Part shown: positions 6,655 through 14,840 of the stretch, piece by piece | Layout: every line of letters starts with the position of its first letter | Numbering within the stretch: the stretch's first letter is position 1 | Origin: Desulfobacteraceae bacterium UBA2174 | Lineage (GTDB): Bacteria; Desulfobacterota; Desulfobacteria; Desulfobacterales; UBA2174 | Direction: 5' to 3' | Assembly: GCA_002327445.1 (NCBI GenBank) | Contig: DCWA01000025.1 | Coordinates: forward strand, 1 to 29,425 | Length of the DNA stretch: 29,425 bases | The notes under the pieces: model-generated | Told to the model about the DNA's origin: nothing | Database searches by the model: none | The model's input: only the letters and a program-made list of their open reading frames with translations | Translations under genes and position numbers: made by a program

Positions 6655-8580
6655 TCAGCGCAGAGATGGCATCTTGTAGGTCTCGTCGATCCGGGTCACG
6701 GGTTCGAAACCCCTGCCCGCCTTCATTGCCGCCTCGGTTTCGGCGTGGCGCGCGGGGTCGTACCAAAACAGCCCGCCGGTGGCGCTGCCGAAGGGATCGA
6801 AAAGGTCGCCGGTGTGCCGGGTCCCGGCCGGCTCCGGCAGGCGCCACCACCGCCAATAGGCCTGGCGCACATAGGGCACCATGAAAGTGGGCACGAAAGC
6901 GCCGATCTCGTGGATCTTCGCCTGGATTTGCCGGCTCAGGGCGGCCCGCTTCGTGGCGTCGAGAGAATTGCGGTAGGCATCGATGATCCGGTCCATTTCC
7001 GGATCGTCGGTGTTGGTGATGTTGTTGGTCTGGGGCTTGTGGGCGTTGACCGAATGGAAGTGCTCCCAGTACTGGGGCCGCAGGGAGGTGCTCCAGCCCA
7101 TCCAGGCCACGTCATGCTTCTTTTCCAGCACCTTCTTGTAAGCGGCCGTGGCGTCCAGGCGCCGCAATTGCAATTCCACTCCCGCCTTGCGGGCCTCTTC
7201 CTTCAGCACCACCAACCGGGGCGTGTGCTCCTCCAGGCTGTAGGTCACCTCCACGGCGAAGCGCCGATCGTCGCGGGTCCAGATGCCGTCGGCGCCCCGC
7301 CGCCACCCGGCCTCGGTCATCAGGGCCTCGACCTTTCCCAGGTCGAAACGCCGGGCCCGAATTTCGGGATTCGAGTAGGCCCCGTAGCCCATGAACCCGT
7401 GTTCCAGGCGGTAGTAGTCTCCCCGCAGCACCTGATCGATGACCTTCTCGACGTTCATGGCGTGGGCGAAGGCGTAGCGCACCCGCCGGTCGGCGAAGAT
7501 CTCCCGGTCCAGGTTGAGCCACAACCCCTGGGCCGACTGCTGGGTGTCGTTGAAAAACCAGATCCGCTCCACGTACCCCTTCTCAACCACCTCGGTCCTG
7601 GATTTGACGTGCCAGTACTCCGGCAGGTTCAGAGCGAAGGTATCCAGGCGCCGCTTCTTGAAATATTCCCACGTGAGGTTGAAATCGCGAACCACGGTGA
7701 ACACCACCGTGTCGGCGTTGAAGCGATGCCGAAAGTAGCGCCGGTCCTCCGCCCACCAGTTCTCCTTGCGCTTGAAACGGACCCGCCGCCCCTTTTCGAA
7801 GTCGCTGATCTGGTAGGGGCCCGTGTTGGGGACGATCTCCCAGTTGTACGCCAGGACGAAATCGTCGTTCAGCCGGCCGTAAAAATGTTCCGGCGTGGGG
7901 GCGAAGGCGATACGCAGGTGCAGGTCGGGCACCGGCCTGGCCGCCACCACCGCCAGGGTGTGGTCGTCGTAGATGATCACGCGCTCGATCTCACGGCTGT
8001 AGTAGTCGTTGTACCAGGGGGCCACGATGTGCTCGGAGCGCATGAAATCGAGGGTGTAGGCGAAATCGTCCGCCGTGACCGGGTGACCGTCCGACCAGCG
8101 GGCGCGCCGGTCGAGTTTGAAATACATGGTGCGCCCGTCCGGGTCGAAGGCCCAGTGGGTGGCCAGTTCGGGAATGATCTTTTCCGTGTTGGGATGGATC
8201 CCCACCAGGCTGAGCTGGTTGTCGAGGATGGCGCTGCGGAAGCTCGAGTTGGAGTCCGGCCCCACGGTGCGGAAGGTCAGCGGGAAGCTCAGCAGGGCTT
8301 CGTGGAGGGTGCCGCCGCGCACCGCTTCGGGAGAGGCGAAGACCGGGTCGGTGTCATTGGTTTGCCACACGATCCCCTCGGGCAGCGGTTCCCGGGGCCG
8401 GCGCGCCGCCGGTGCCGCGTCGGCGGTGGCATCGGCTTTCCGGTCCGTGCCGGGGGTTTTCTCCTCTCCACAGCCGGCAACCATCAGGAGAAGGACGAAC
8501 AGGCAAAATAAGAGAACCGTCCTGAGTTCAGGATGCTTCGTGTCTTTCGGGTTGATTGGCATGATTGACCCGTTCGTCAT
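6655..8580 (-). CDS. yejA: YejA-like periplasmic peptide-binding lipoprotein
   Basis: A 641-residue family-5 extracellular solute-binding protein. It has a hydrophobic leader and lipobox LMVAGC with Cys37 as the likely lipidated residue. Family-5 features include the SDGHPVTADDFAYTLD block and the NTGPYQISDFEKGRRVRFKR region followed by NWWAEDRR, which resembles YejA more than DppA or OppA. It would capture peptides or peptide-like compounds and hand them to YejBE. The ATG at 8580 overlaps the yejE stop as ATGA, indicating translational coupling; a second ATG at 8562 is possible. In E. coli YejABEF imports microcin C and peptides; the substrate here is unknown. Confidence 0.88.
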   Translation of the reverse strand: MTNGSIMPINPKDTKHPELRTVLLFCLFVLLLMVAGCGEEKTPGTDRKADATADAAPAARRPREPLPEGIVWQTNDTDPVFASPEAVRGGTLHEALLSFPLTFRTVGPDSNSSFRSAILDNQLSLVGIHPNTEKIIPELATHWAFDPDGRTMYFKLDRRARWSDGHPVTADDFAYTLDFMRSEHIVAPWYNDYYSREIERVIIYDDHTLAVVAARPVPDLHLRIAFAPTPEHFYGRLNDDFVLAYNWEIVPNTGPYQISDFEKGRRVRFKRKENWWAEDRRYFRHRFNADTVVFTVVRDFNLTWEYFKKRRLDTFALNLPEYWHVKSRTEVVEKGYVERIWFFNDTQQSAQGLWLNLDREIFADRRVRYAFAHAMNVEKVIDQVLRGDYYRLEHGFMGYGAYSNPEIRARRFDLGKVEALMTEAGWRRGADGIWTRDDRRFAVEVTYSLEEHTPRLVVLKEEARKAGVELQLRRLDATAAYKKVLEKKHDVAWMGWSTSLRPQYWEHFHSVNAHKPQTNNITNTDDPEMDRIIDAYRNSLDATKRAALSRQIQAKIHEIGAFVPTFMVPYVRQAYWRWWRLPEPAGTRHTGDLFDPFGSATGGLFWYDPARHAETEAAMKAGRGFEPVTRIDETYKMPSLR

Positions 8581-9629
8581 TCATAGATCGTATATCGCTT
8601 GGGATCCAGCGCCTCGCGCACCGCTTCACCGATGAAGGTCACCGCCACCAGGGTCACCACCATGGCACCCACCACCGATGCCACGATCCACCAGGCGCTC
8701 ATGTAGGTCCATCCCTGGGCGAGCAGCTCGCCCCAGCTCGGGGTGGGAGGCGGCAGGCCGAAGCCGAGGTAGTCGAGGGACGTCAGGGCCACGATCCCCG
8801 AGGAGACGGAAAAGGGTGCGTAGGTCACGATCACCGCCACCGTGTTGGGCAGGATGTGGCGCAGGATGATGCGGCCATGGGAAGCCCCCAGCACCCGGGC
8901 GGCGAGCACGTAGTCGCGTTCACGCTCCTTGTAGGTGACGGTGCGCATGGTCCAGGTGATGCCGATCCAGCCGAAAATCGCCATGATCAGCACCAGGATC
9001 CAGAAGCTGGGCACCACGATGGAGCTGATGATGATGATCACGTAGAGAAACGGCACGTTGGACCAGACCTCGATCAGGCGCTGGAAAAACAAGTCGAAGC
9101 GGCCCCCGAAATACCCCATGGCGCAGCCCAGCGACACCCCGATGGCATAGTTGACCGCCAGCAACCCCAGGGAAAAGAGGATGGCGATGCGGAACCCGTA
9201 GACCAACCGCGCCAGCACGTCCCGCCCTACGGTGTCGGTGCCGAAGAAATGCCGCTGACGCCAGTCGGGGGGAAAGGGCGGAAAGGCGTCGTCGCGCAGG
9301 TCGGTGGTGTACGGGCCGTAGGGCACCAGCGGCATCAGCACCCAGTTGCCGTCGCCGGCAGCGGCAAAACGGCGGGCCAGGTCCCGATAGTCTGTCTCGT
9401 AGGCATAATCCAGGCCGAAGGTCGCACCTGGCAGGGGGTCGCTGTAGCCGGGAAAATAGAACTCACCCTGGTAACGCACCACCAGCGCCCGGTCGTTGAC
9501 CCAGAGTTCGGCGAACAACGAAGCGACCACCATGCAACCGAAGACCACCAGGGACCACCAGCCGCGCCGGATGGACTGGAAGCGGCGGATCTTGCGCAGG
9601 GTCGGCGGATTGAACTGGAATCGGGGCAT
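8577..9629 (-). CDS. yejE: YejE-like peptide ABC transporter permease
   Basis: A 350-residue inner-membrane permease with a first membrane segment near residues 24-42, a long periplasmic stretch, and five further hydrophobic segments. It resembles E. coli YejE closely in the N-terminal RRGWWSL..NDRALVVRYQGEFYFPGY region, HFFGTDTVGRDVLARL, RFIEVWSNVPFL-like and LTSLDYLGFGLPPPTPSWGELL. The cytoplasmic EAA loop is AARVLGASHGRIILRHILPN. I use the ATG at 9629, because the earlier in-frame TTG (9653) is inside the TTCAAGG array. No good Shine-Dalgarno precedes 9629. The gene is separated from yejB by an unusual 284-nt spacer and is coupled by ATGA to yejA. Confidence 0.92.
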   Translation of the reverse strand: MPRFQFNPPTLRKIRRFQSIRRGWWSLVVFGCMVVASLFAELWVNDRALVVRYQGEFYFPGYSDPLPGATFGLDYAYETDYRDLARRFAAAGDGNWVLMPLVPYGPYTTDLRDDAFPPFPPDWRQRHFFGTDTVGRDVLARLVYGFRIAILFSLGLLAVNYAIGVSLGCAMGYFGGRFDLFFQRLIEVWSNVPFLYVIIIISSIVVPSFWILVLIMAIFGWIGITWTMRTVTYKERERDYVLAARVLGASHGRIILRHILPNTVAVIVTYAPFSVSSGIVALTSLDYLGFGLPPPTPSWGELLAQGWTYMSAWWIVASVVGAMVVTLVAVTFIGEAVREALDPKRYTIYE

Positions 9630-9641
9630 GGGCGGACGGCG

Positions 9642-9738
9642 TTCAAGGTTCAAGGTTCAAGGTTCAAGGGTTCAAGGTTCAAGGTTCAAGGTTCAAGGGT
9701 TCAAGGTTCAAGGTTCAAGGTTCAAGGTTCAAGGGTTC
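9642..9738. repeat. (TTCAAGG)13 heptamer array in yejB-yejE spacer
   Basis: Thirteen perfect TTCAAGG heptamers occur in blocks of four, four and five, separated by single extra G residues, then end in GTTCAG. On the transcribed strand this reads CCTTGAA. The extra bases mean the spacing changes phase twice. Its left edge lies 12 bases upstream of the yejE ATG. Plus-strand peptides of the FKVQGSR type are only translations of the repeat. Confidence 0.95.
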
Positions 9739-9913
9739 AGCAAAAAATCAATATGTTGCTTCCGGATCTGGGCTCCTGAAACCGGCCACATGAAACCTTG
9801 AGTCGCCTTTTCTGATAACCAATAACCGGTAACCGGTAACGGGCTATCTTCTTTATCTAATATAAAATAAGGGCTTCCGGGTTCAGCTGGCCAGTTTCAA
9901 GTTTCCAGCCCCC

Positions 9914-10939
9914 CTACTCGAAGCGCACCCGCGGATCCACCGCGGCCACGCAGAGGTCCGAAAGGATGTTGCCGACGAGAAACAGGAGCGACGAAACCAC
10001 CAGGATCCCCAACACCACGGGGTAGTCGCGCTCGACCACGCTCTCGTAGCCCAGCAGCCCCATCCCATTGATATTGAAAACCTTTTCGATGAGAAAAGAC
10101 CCGGACACGACCACGGACACGTTGTTGCCGAAGCTGGTGGCGATGGGAATCAGGCTGTTGCGCAGGGCATGACGGAACACGGCCCGGCGAAACGGCAGCC
10201 CCTTGGCCACGGCGGTGCGCACGTAGTCGGCCGCCAGGTTGTCCATCAGCGTGTTTTTCATCAACATCGTCATCACGGCGAACGATCCGGCCACGTAGGC
10301 GGCCAACGGCAGTACCGTGTGCCAAAGGATATCGACGACTTGCTCCCCGAGGGCCATGTCGGGGAAATCGTCGCCGGTCAACCCACCGAGGGGAAAGATC
10401 TCCCACACCGAGGCCAGCAGAACGAGCAGCAACACCCCGATGACCCATCCCGGCACGGCGTAGCCGACAAAGACGACCACCGAAGTTACGTTGTCGAATC
10501 CGCTCTTGTGGCGCAGGGCCTTGGCGATCCCCAGGGGGATGCACACGCCGTAGACCATCAATAACGTGAGAATACCGAAATAGAGGGAAATGGGAATGCG
10601 CTCCACGATCATCCGCCACACGGGGTCGTAATAGCGGGTTGAAGTCCCCAGGTCCCCGCGCATCACCTTGGCGAGCCACTGGCCGTAACTGACGAGCACC
10701 GGCTTGTCGAATCCGTAATAGGCCTTGAGGCGCTCGATCTGGTCCTCCGACAACGGCTGGCGCTGTTCCGCCGGCCCGGAAGCCAACCCACCGAGGCTGC
10801 TTTGCATCTGACGCGCCTGGACGATGATGCGCTCGATGGGGCCGCCAGGGACCATCCGCGTGATCACGAAGACCATCACCGTGATGCCCAGGAAAGTGGG
10901 AACGATCAGCAGCAGACGCCGGATGAAATAGGCCGTCAT
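9914..10939 (-). CDS. yejB: YejB-like peptide ABC transporter permease
   Basis: A 341-residue permease, first gene of the importer operon. It matches YejB and other type-B peptide permeases: N-terminal MTAYFIRRLLLIVPTFLG membrane segment, YGFDKPVLVSYGQWL, a periplasmic loop, then about five further membrane spans, and the EAA-type loop RTAVAKGLPFRRAVFRHALRNSL. The C-terminal GLLGYESVVERDYPVVLG block and the AAVDPRVRFE end are typical. The ATG at 10939 has GAGGA about 7 nt upstream. Directly before this ribosome binding site stands an intrinsic terminator (10953-10978), so expression may depend on read-through. The following 284-nt spacer contains the heptamer array. Confidence 0.93.
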   Translation of the reverse strand: MTAYFIRRLLLIVPTFLGITVMVFVITRMVPGGPIERIIVQARQMQSSLGGLASGPAEQRQPLSEDQIERLKAYYGFDKPVLVSYGQWLAKVMRGDLGTSTRYYDPVWRMIVERIPISLYFGILTLLMVYGVCIPLGIAKALRHKSGFDNVTSVVVFVGYAVPGWVIGVLLLVLLASVWEIFPLGGLTGDDFPDMALGEQVVDILWHTVLPLAAYVAGSFAVMTMLMKNTLMDNLAADYVRTAVAKGLPFRRAVFRHALRNSLIPIATSFGNNVSVVVSGSFLIEKVFNINGMGLLGYESVVERDYPVVLGILVVSSLLFLVGNILSDLCVAAVDPRVRFE

Positions 10940-10952
10940 GACGAGTTCCTCG

Positions 10953-10978
10953 AAAAAAAGCCGCGTGCAGCCACGCGG
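10953..10978 (-). terminator. Intrinsic terminator in the yejB leader (attenuator candidate)
   Basis: On the minus strand a CCGCGTG-gctg-CACGCGG hairpin (10961-10978) is followed by C and seven T (10953-10959), then by the yejB Shine-Dalgarno and ATG. It lies between the candidate promoter at 10999-11027 and the yejB start. Confidence 0.75.
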
Positions 10979-10998
10979 TCACCGAAAACAGGATTTTC

Positions 10999-11027
10999 AA
11001 TTTAGCTTAGCGGCGGCGCCATTTCAA
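10999..11027 (-). promoter_or_regulatory. Candidate sigma70 promoter for yejBEA operon
   Basis: TTGAAA (11022-11027) and TAAATT (10999-11004) on the minus strand are separated by 17 bp. Initiation would be near 10992, some 15 nt before the leader terminator hairpin. Confidence 0.5.
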
Positions 11028-11054
11028 GCGCGAGGCCCCTCGATCCCGGCCACC

Positions 11055-11083
11055 TTGACAAGGCCGGCACCGGCCGTCATTAT
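11055..11083 (+). promoter_or_regulatory. Candidate sigma70 promoter for the M24 peptidase gene
   Basis: TTGACA (11055-11060) and CATTAT (11078-11083) are 17 bp apart. The spacer contains GGCCGGcacCGGCC, an inverted repeat that could bind a regulator. It is divergent from the yejB promoter, with about 28 bp between their -35 boxes. Confidence 0.45.
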
Positions 11084-11122
11084 GCTGTCGAAACGATTAT
11101 CCGAAAGAGGAGAATCTCGCCG

Positions 11123-12325
11123 ATGCCCGAATTCACCGCTTCCACGACCCCGGCTGAAGAAATTTCCGCCCGCACCGCGGCCTTCCAGGAGCATCTGCGC
11201 CGCCTGGGCCTCGATGGCGCGCTGCTGGCGCAGAACGCGGACCTGTTTTATTTCAGCGGCACCCTTCAGCAGGCTCATCTCTACGTGCCGGCAGAGGGCG
11301 AACCGGTGCTCATGGTGCGCAAGCACCTCCCCCGGGCACAGGCCGAGTCCCCTTTGGCGCGGATCGTCTCCCTGGACAGCCCCAAGCAAATCCCCAACAT
11401 TCTCCAGCGGTTCGGCCTTGCCGTGCCGGCACGCCTCGGCCTGGAGCTGGATGTGCTGCCAGCCCAGCGCTATCTGGGAATCTGCCGCCTGCTGCCAGGC
11501 ACCGGGATGATCGACATCAGCGACGCCATACGCCGCGTGCGGGCCGTCAAGTCGGCTTACGAAATCGAAAAAATACAAGAAGCGGCGCGGCGTGCCGACA
11601 CCGTGCTTGCCGCAGTACCCGGCCTGATTGAAGCGAACATCAGCGAAGTGGCGCTGGCGGGACGCATCGAGGCCGAGGCCCGTCGTCTGGGGCACCAGGG
11701 AGTGGTGCGGATGCGCCTCTGGGGAGCCGAACTGTTCTACGGGCACCTGATGAGCGGGGCCAACGCCGCCGCCCCCAGCTTTCTGGCCTCCCCCACCGGC
11801 GGTCGTGGCCTGGGACCCGCCGTGGCCCAGGGGCCCAGCCTGGCACCAGTGGTCTCCGGGGTGCCGATCCTGGTCGACTACGTCTTCGCCTACGACGGCT
11901 ACCTGTCCGACCAGACCCGCATCTATGTCATCGGCCGCCTGCCCGATCCGCTGCAGCGGGCCCACGAGGCGATGGTGGCCATCCAGGACGGGCTGGCAGA
12001 ACGGATGCGCCCCGGTGCGGTGGCCGGCGACCTGTACGGCTGGTGCATCGCGCAGGCCGCGAATCTCGGCTACGCGGACCACTTCATGGGCGCGGCATCC
12101 GACCGCATCCGGTTCGTCGGCCACGGCGTCGGCCTGGAACTGGACGAGTATCCCTTTCTGGCCGAAGGTCAAAACATGACCTTGGTCGAGGGGATGGTCA
12201 TCGCCCTGGAGCCGAAACTGATCTTTCCGGGAACAGGGGTCGTGGGAATCGAAAACACCTGGTTGGTGACAGGCAACGGGGCGCGGCGGCTGACCCGGTT
12301 CCCCGACGCCATTGTGTCGGTGTAA
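11123..12325 (+). CDS. M24-family metallopeptidase (Xaa-Pro dipeptidase-like)
   Basis: A 400-residue cytoplasmic pita-bread enzyme, probably cleaving Xaa-Pro or related peptides. The N-terminal creatinase-like domain covers about residues 15-145 and the catalytic domain 155-395. All five metal ligands can be placed: Asp252 and Asp263 in VDYVFAYDGYLSDQTR, His334 in VGHGVGLELDEYP, Glu363 in IALEPK and Glu377 in VGIENTWLV. A GAGGAG lies 10 nt before the ATG. It is divergently transcribed from the peptide importer operon, which fits a role in breaking down imported peptides, though that link is an inference. The exact specificity (PepQ, creatinase or other) cannot be decided. Confidence 0.88.
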   Translation: MPEFTASTTPAEEISARTAAFQEHLRRLGLDGALLAQNADLFYFSGTLQQAHLYVPAEGEPVLMVRKHLPRAQAESPLARIVSLDSPKQIPNILQRFGLAVPARLGLELDVLPAQRYLGICRLLPGTGMIDISDAIRRVRAVKSAYEIEKIQEAARRADTVLAAVPGLIEANISEVALAGRIEAEARRLGHQGVVRMRLWGAELFYGHLMSGANAAAPSFLASPTGGRGLGPAVAQGPSLAPVVSGVPILVDYVFAYDGYLSDQTRIYVIGRLPDPLQRAHEAMVAIQDGLAERMRPGAVAGDLYGWCIAQAANLGYADHFMGAASDRIRFVGHGVGLELDEYPFLAEGQNMTLVEGMVIALEPKLIFPGTGVVGIENTWLVTGNGARRLTRFPDAIVSV

Positions 12326-12358
12326 CGGCCGGGTAAATACGGAAGGAAACAAGTTGAA

Positions 12359-12379
12359 GGCGGCGGGAGATGCGCCGCC
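12359..12379 (+). other. GC-rich hairpin after M24 gene
   Basis: GGCGGCG-ggagatg-CGCCGCC forms a 7-bp perfect stem 34 bases after the stop of the M24 gene. No T-run follows, so it would not be a classical terminator; it might protect the mRNA 3' end. Confidence 0.4.
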
Positions 12380-12404
12380 ATGGCGGCCGGAGGCATTCCC
12401 CAAA

Positions 12405-12445
12405 CAAAAAAACGGGAGCGAGAGGGGAAATCCCCTCCGCTCCCG
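12405..12445 (-). terminator. Intrinsic terminator of rplM-rpsI
   Basis: On the minus strand CGGGAGCG (12438-12445), an inner GAGGGG/CCCCTC stem with a short loop, and CGCTCCCG (12413-12420) form a long hairpin followed by seven T (12406-12412). It starts 27 bases past the rpsI stop. Confidence 0.88.
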
Positions 12446-12471
12446 CGAGACAGGCAGCCGATAAGCGCCGA

Positions 12472-12867
12472 TTAGCGCTTGGAGAACTGGAACCGGGCGC
12501 GGGCGCCGCGCTGGCCGTACTTTTTGCGCTCCTTTTCACGCGGATCTCGCATGACGAAGCCGGCCTTCTTCAACGGCAGCCGAAACTCGGGGTTCACCAG
12601 CATCAAGGCCCGGGTGATGCCATGACGAATGGCGCCGGCCTGGCCGGTGATCCCGCCGCCGTGCACGCTGACGTGCACGTCGTAACCGCCCTGGGTGTTG
12701 GTGACACGGAACGGTTCCATCAGCAGGGTGCGGGCCGATTCTACCGTAAAATAGGTGTCCAGCGGTTTTTCGTTGATGATGATCTCGCCGCTGCCGGGAG
12801 TCAGCCAAGTGCGTGCGACGGCGTTTTTTCTCTTTCCGGTGGCGTAAACGCTGTTTTGAAGATCCAT
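12472..12867 (-). CDS. rpsI: 30S ribosomal protein S9
   Basis: The 131-residue S9 protein of the small subunit head, whose C-terminal tail reaches the P-site tRNA. The N-terminal YATGKRKNAVARTWLTPG signature, the VHGGGITGQAGAIRHGITRAL block and the universally conserved C-terminal KYGQRGARARFQFSKR end are all visible. It lies 36 nt downstream of rplM, the usual bacterial pairing, and is followed by a strong intrinsic terminator. Confidence 0.98.
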   Translation of the reverse strand: MDLQNSVYATGKRKNAVARTWLTPGSGEIIINEKPLDTYFTVESARTLLMEPFRVTNTQGGYDVHVSVHGGGITGQAGAIRHGITRALMLVNPEFRLPLKKAGFVMRDPREKERKKYGQRGARARFQFSKR

Positions 12868-12903
12868 GGGTCTTTTCCGCTCGACAAGATCGGCTTGCGC
12901 CGG

Positions 12904-13341
12904 TTAATTCAATGACAAGGCTTCAGGCTCCTGGGCTTCGTGCGGATGGGCGCCCCCGCTGTATACCTTGAGCTTCTTGAACAGCTTGCGTCCCAAACGG
13001 TTCTTGGGCAGCATGCCGCGCACAGCGATGCGCACCAGGTCCTCGGGCCGCTTGGCCTTGAGCTTCTCGGCGGAAATTTCCTTGATGCCGCCCAGGTACC
13101 CGGTGTGGTGGTAATATGCCTTGTCCTGCCACTTGTTTCCGGTCATCACCACCTTTTCGGCGTTGATGACGATGATGCTGTCGCCCATGTCGGCATGGGG
13201 GGTGAACAGGGGGCTGTGCTTGCCCCGCAGGCGGGCTGCCACCTGGGAGGCCAACCGCCCGAGGACGAGGCCCTCGGCGTTCACGACATACCACTTGTTC
13301 GGGTTATCCCCATCCTTGGCGCTGTAAGTGTACTTTTTCAC
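12904..13341 (-). CDS. rplM: 50S ribosomal protein L13
   Basis: A 145-residue L13 protein of the large subunit. Seen in order: KWYVVNAEGLVLGRLAS, the HADMGDSIIVINAEKVVMTG block, KAYYHHTGYLGG, and VRGMLPKNRLGRKLFKKLKVYSG. The start is taken as the GTG at 13341 (GTG AAA AAG TAC), because AGGAG lies 9 nt upstream and family proteins begin close to this point; an ATG-like longer frame to 13389 would begin at about the predicted transcription start. The gene leads the rplM-rpsI operon. Confidence 0.96.
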   Translation of the reverse strand: MKKYTYSAKDGDNPNKWYVVNAEGLVLGRLASQVAARLRGKHSPLFTPHADMGDSIIVINAEKVVMTGNKWQDKAYYHHTGYLGGIKEISAEKLKAKRPEDLVRIAVRGMLPKNRLGRKLFKKLKVYSGGAHPHEAQEPEALSLN

Positions 13342-13392
13342 GGCTCGACGCTCCTGATGCAATACTTCTTCGGTTTGGCAATGAATCAAGTT

Positions 13393-13421
13393 TTATTAGA
13401 TGATGGTCGCCGGTTTGTCAA
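13393..13421 (-). promoter_or_regulatory. Sigma70 promoter for rplM-rpsI
   Basis: A consensus TTGACA (13416-13421) and TAATAA (13393-13398) on the minus strand are separated by exactly 17 bp. Transcription would start near 13386, about 45 nt ahead of the GTG start. Confidence 0.7.
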
Positions 13422-13441
13422 GGTAAAAACATACCGAAAGT

Positions 13442-13471
13442 TTGACAAGATTGCTTCCCACCTTCTATATA
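13442..13471 (+). promoter_or_regulatory. Candidate sigma70 promoter for the CYTH gene
   Basis: TTGACA (13442-13447) and TATATA (13466-13471) are spaced by 18 bp on the plus strand. The -35 boxes of this and the divergent rplM promoter are 20 bp apart, so both polymerases would share the same short segment. Confidence 0.6.
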
Positions 13472-13526
13472 TGGCGGCGCCATCCGGTTCGCTCGGACCC
13501 CGTCAATCCAAAATGGAAACACGACA

Positions 13527-14186
13527 ATGGACGCCGTCGAAATCGAAGTCAAGTTTTGGGTGCCCTGCCCCGAGGCCTTGGTCGAGCGGGTCTTGTCTCT
13601 GGGGGCCAGGGACGGCGGCCGGGTCTTCGAATGCAACCGGATTTTCGATGATCCCAGCCGCAGCCTGGAGGCACGAGGGGAGCTGTTGCGCCTACGCCAA
13701 GACGATGCATGGCGCCTCACCTACAAACTGCCGTGCCGCGACGACGGCCAGTTCAAGGTCCGCCGGGAATTGGAGACCACCCTGGCCGATGGCGAGGTCC
13801 TGGCGGCTGTTTTCCACAGCCTGGGGCTGAGGGCGGTGCGCTGCTACGAAAAATGGCGCCGGACATTCGATGTGGGCGAGGTTCACCTGTGCCTCGACAC
13901 CCTGCCCTTCGGCGATTTTGTGGAAATCGAAGGCACCGGGGAAAATATTCGGAGCATGGCGGCCGACCTGGGGTTCCCTTGGTCGCGGCGCATCCTGGGC
14001 ACCTACCTGGACCTGTTTCACATCGTAGCCGAAGAAATGCATCTGACCTTCCGCGACATCACCTTCGCCAATTTCGCAGGCATGGCGGTAGATATTTCCG
14101 CATGGCGCAGCCGGTTCGAGGCTGGCGGTGCGCCTTCCGGCGATCCATCCGCCCCTTCCGCCAAACCCGTTTGCCCCCGCCTGTGA
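13527..14186 (+). CDS. CYTH-domain protein (class IV adenylate cyclase / triphosphatase-like)
   Basis: A 219-residue protein whose N-terminal EIEVKF carries the ExExK signature (Glu5, Glu7, Lys9) of the CYTH triphosphate tunnel fold. Further family blocks are ELLRLRQDDAWRLTYKLP, EKWRRTFDVGEVHLCLDTLPFGDFVEIEG and a C-terminal basic stretch; these residues line the tunnel that binds triphosphates with divalent metal. Members include CyaB-type adenylate cyclases and thiamine or inorganic triphosphatases, and sequence alone does not say which. It is transcribed divergently from rplM. The tail after about residue 185 is low-complexity and probably disordered. The tandem structured repeats begin 124 bases after its stop. 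Confidence 0.85.
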   Translation: MDAVEIEVKFWVPCPEALVERVLSLGARDGGRVFECNRIFDDPSRSLEARGELLRLRQDDAWRLTYKLPCRDDGQFKVRRELETTLADGEVLAAVFHSLGLRAVRCYEKWRRTFDVGEVHLCLDTLPFGDFVEIEGTGENIRSMAADLGFPWSRRILGTYLDLFHIVAEEMHLTFRDITFANFAGMAVDISAWRSRFEAGGAPSGDPSAPSAKPVCPRL

Positions 14187-14378
14187 TCACCCTTCCCACT
14201 GTCACGCCCGGAAGCGACGCAACGTAAACACTCCAAGATAACAGCCTTTTTTCGACAATGCGCAAGGGGATTGGTCGATTGCCGGGACGCTCTGGATCCG
14301 ACGCCCGGTTGGTTGCAAATGGCTGAAAGAAAATCAGAAGCCTTTCGGAAGCCATAGCGTCGGCGTCCGCAAGGCGCC

Positions 14379-14553
14379 CTGGATCCGGCGCCCCGGAAAA
14401 CTCGCCGCCAACCGTCCGTAAGCCCGGACAGCGCCGCAACTTTGGCGATGCGGCCCTGCAATACTGAGAGAAAACGTACCTTTGGCGCAGATCCGCGACT
14501 GTCCGGGCCAACGGACGCTATGCGCCTCAAACAGTTCCGGGGCGGCGGTCCAG
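14379..14553 (-). repeat. Stem-loop module A1
   Basis: Read on the minus strand, outer arms CTGGACCGCCGCCCCGGAA and TTCCGGGGCGCCGGATCCAG enclose a GGCGC/GCGCC middle stem, then the 15-nt inner arms CGTCCGTTGGCCCGG and CCGGGCTTACGGACG, and an apical hairpin with CCGCA/TGCGG arms and a TCGCCA loop. It is nearly identical to module A2. Confidence 0.75.
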
Positions 14554-14666
14554 CTCGTCTTGCTCCCGCCGGAAGGCGAGTGAGTGAGACGCAACGGGCA
14601 AAAAACCGTCGCCTGTCGCATCGATTCTTCAGCATTTTGAAATTATGCAAGGGCGGCCAGGGGGTT

Positions 14667-14840
14667 GACTTGGCGACCGACCGGGAAGCTGTCTGAGGCG
14701 CATAGAGCGCGTTGGCCGCAACCGAAGCGGCCTTGTGCAAACGCCTCTGCATTTCGATGATGCACTGACAGATCGCCAACATCTGGCGCGGCTGCGGGCT
14801 ACGCGCTCTTGGCGCCGAGTTCTTGCCGGCGGCGCAAGTC
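14667..14840 (+). repeat. Stem-loop module B1
   Basis: Same architecture as A modules but with diverged arms. Inner arms are AGCGCGTTGGCCGCA and TGCGGGCTACGCGCT; the outer arms begin GACTTG and end CAAGTC. The single-stranded flanks TGAGGCGCATAG and TTGGCGCCGAGTT and the apical TCGCCA loop are kept. Confidence 0.72.

Noticed and set aside
1941..9738. Simple-repeat arrays considered as CRISPR
   Set aside because: Units are 7 or 9 bp, with no unique spacers of 30-40 bp and no cas genes.
8565..9801. FKVQGSR-repeat proteins on the plus strand
   Set aside because: They are translations of the TTCAAGG array and antisense DNA of yejE.
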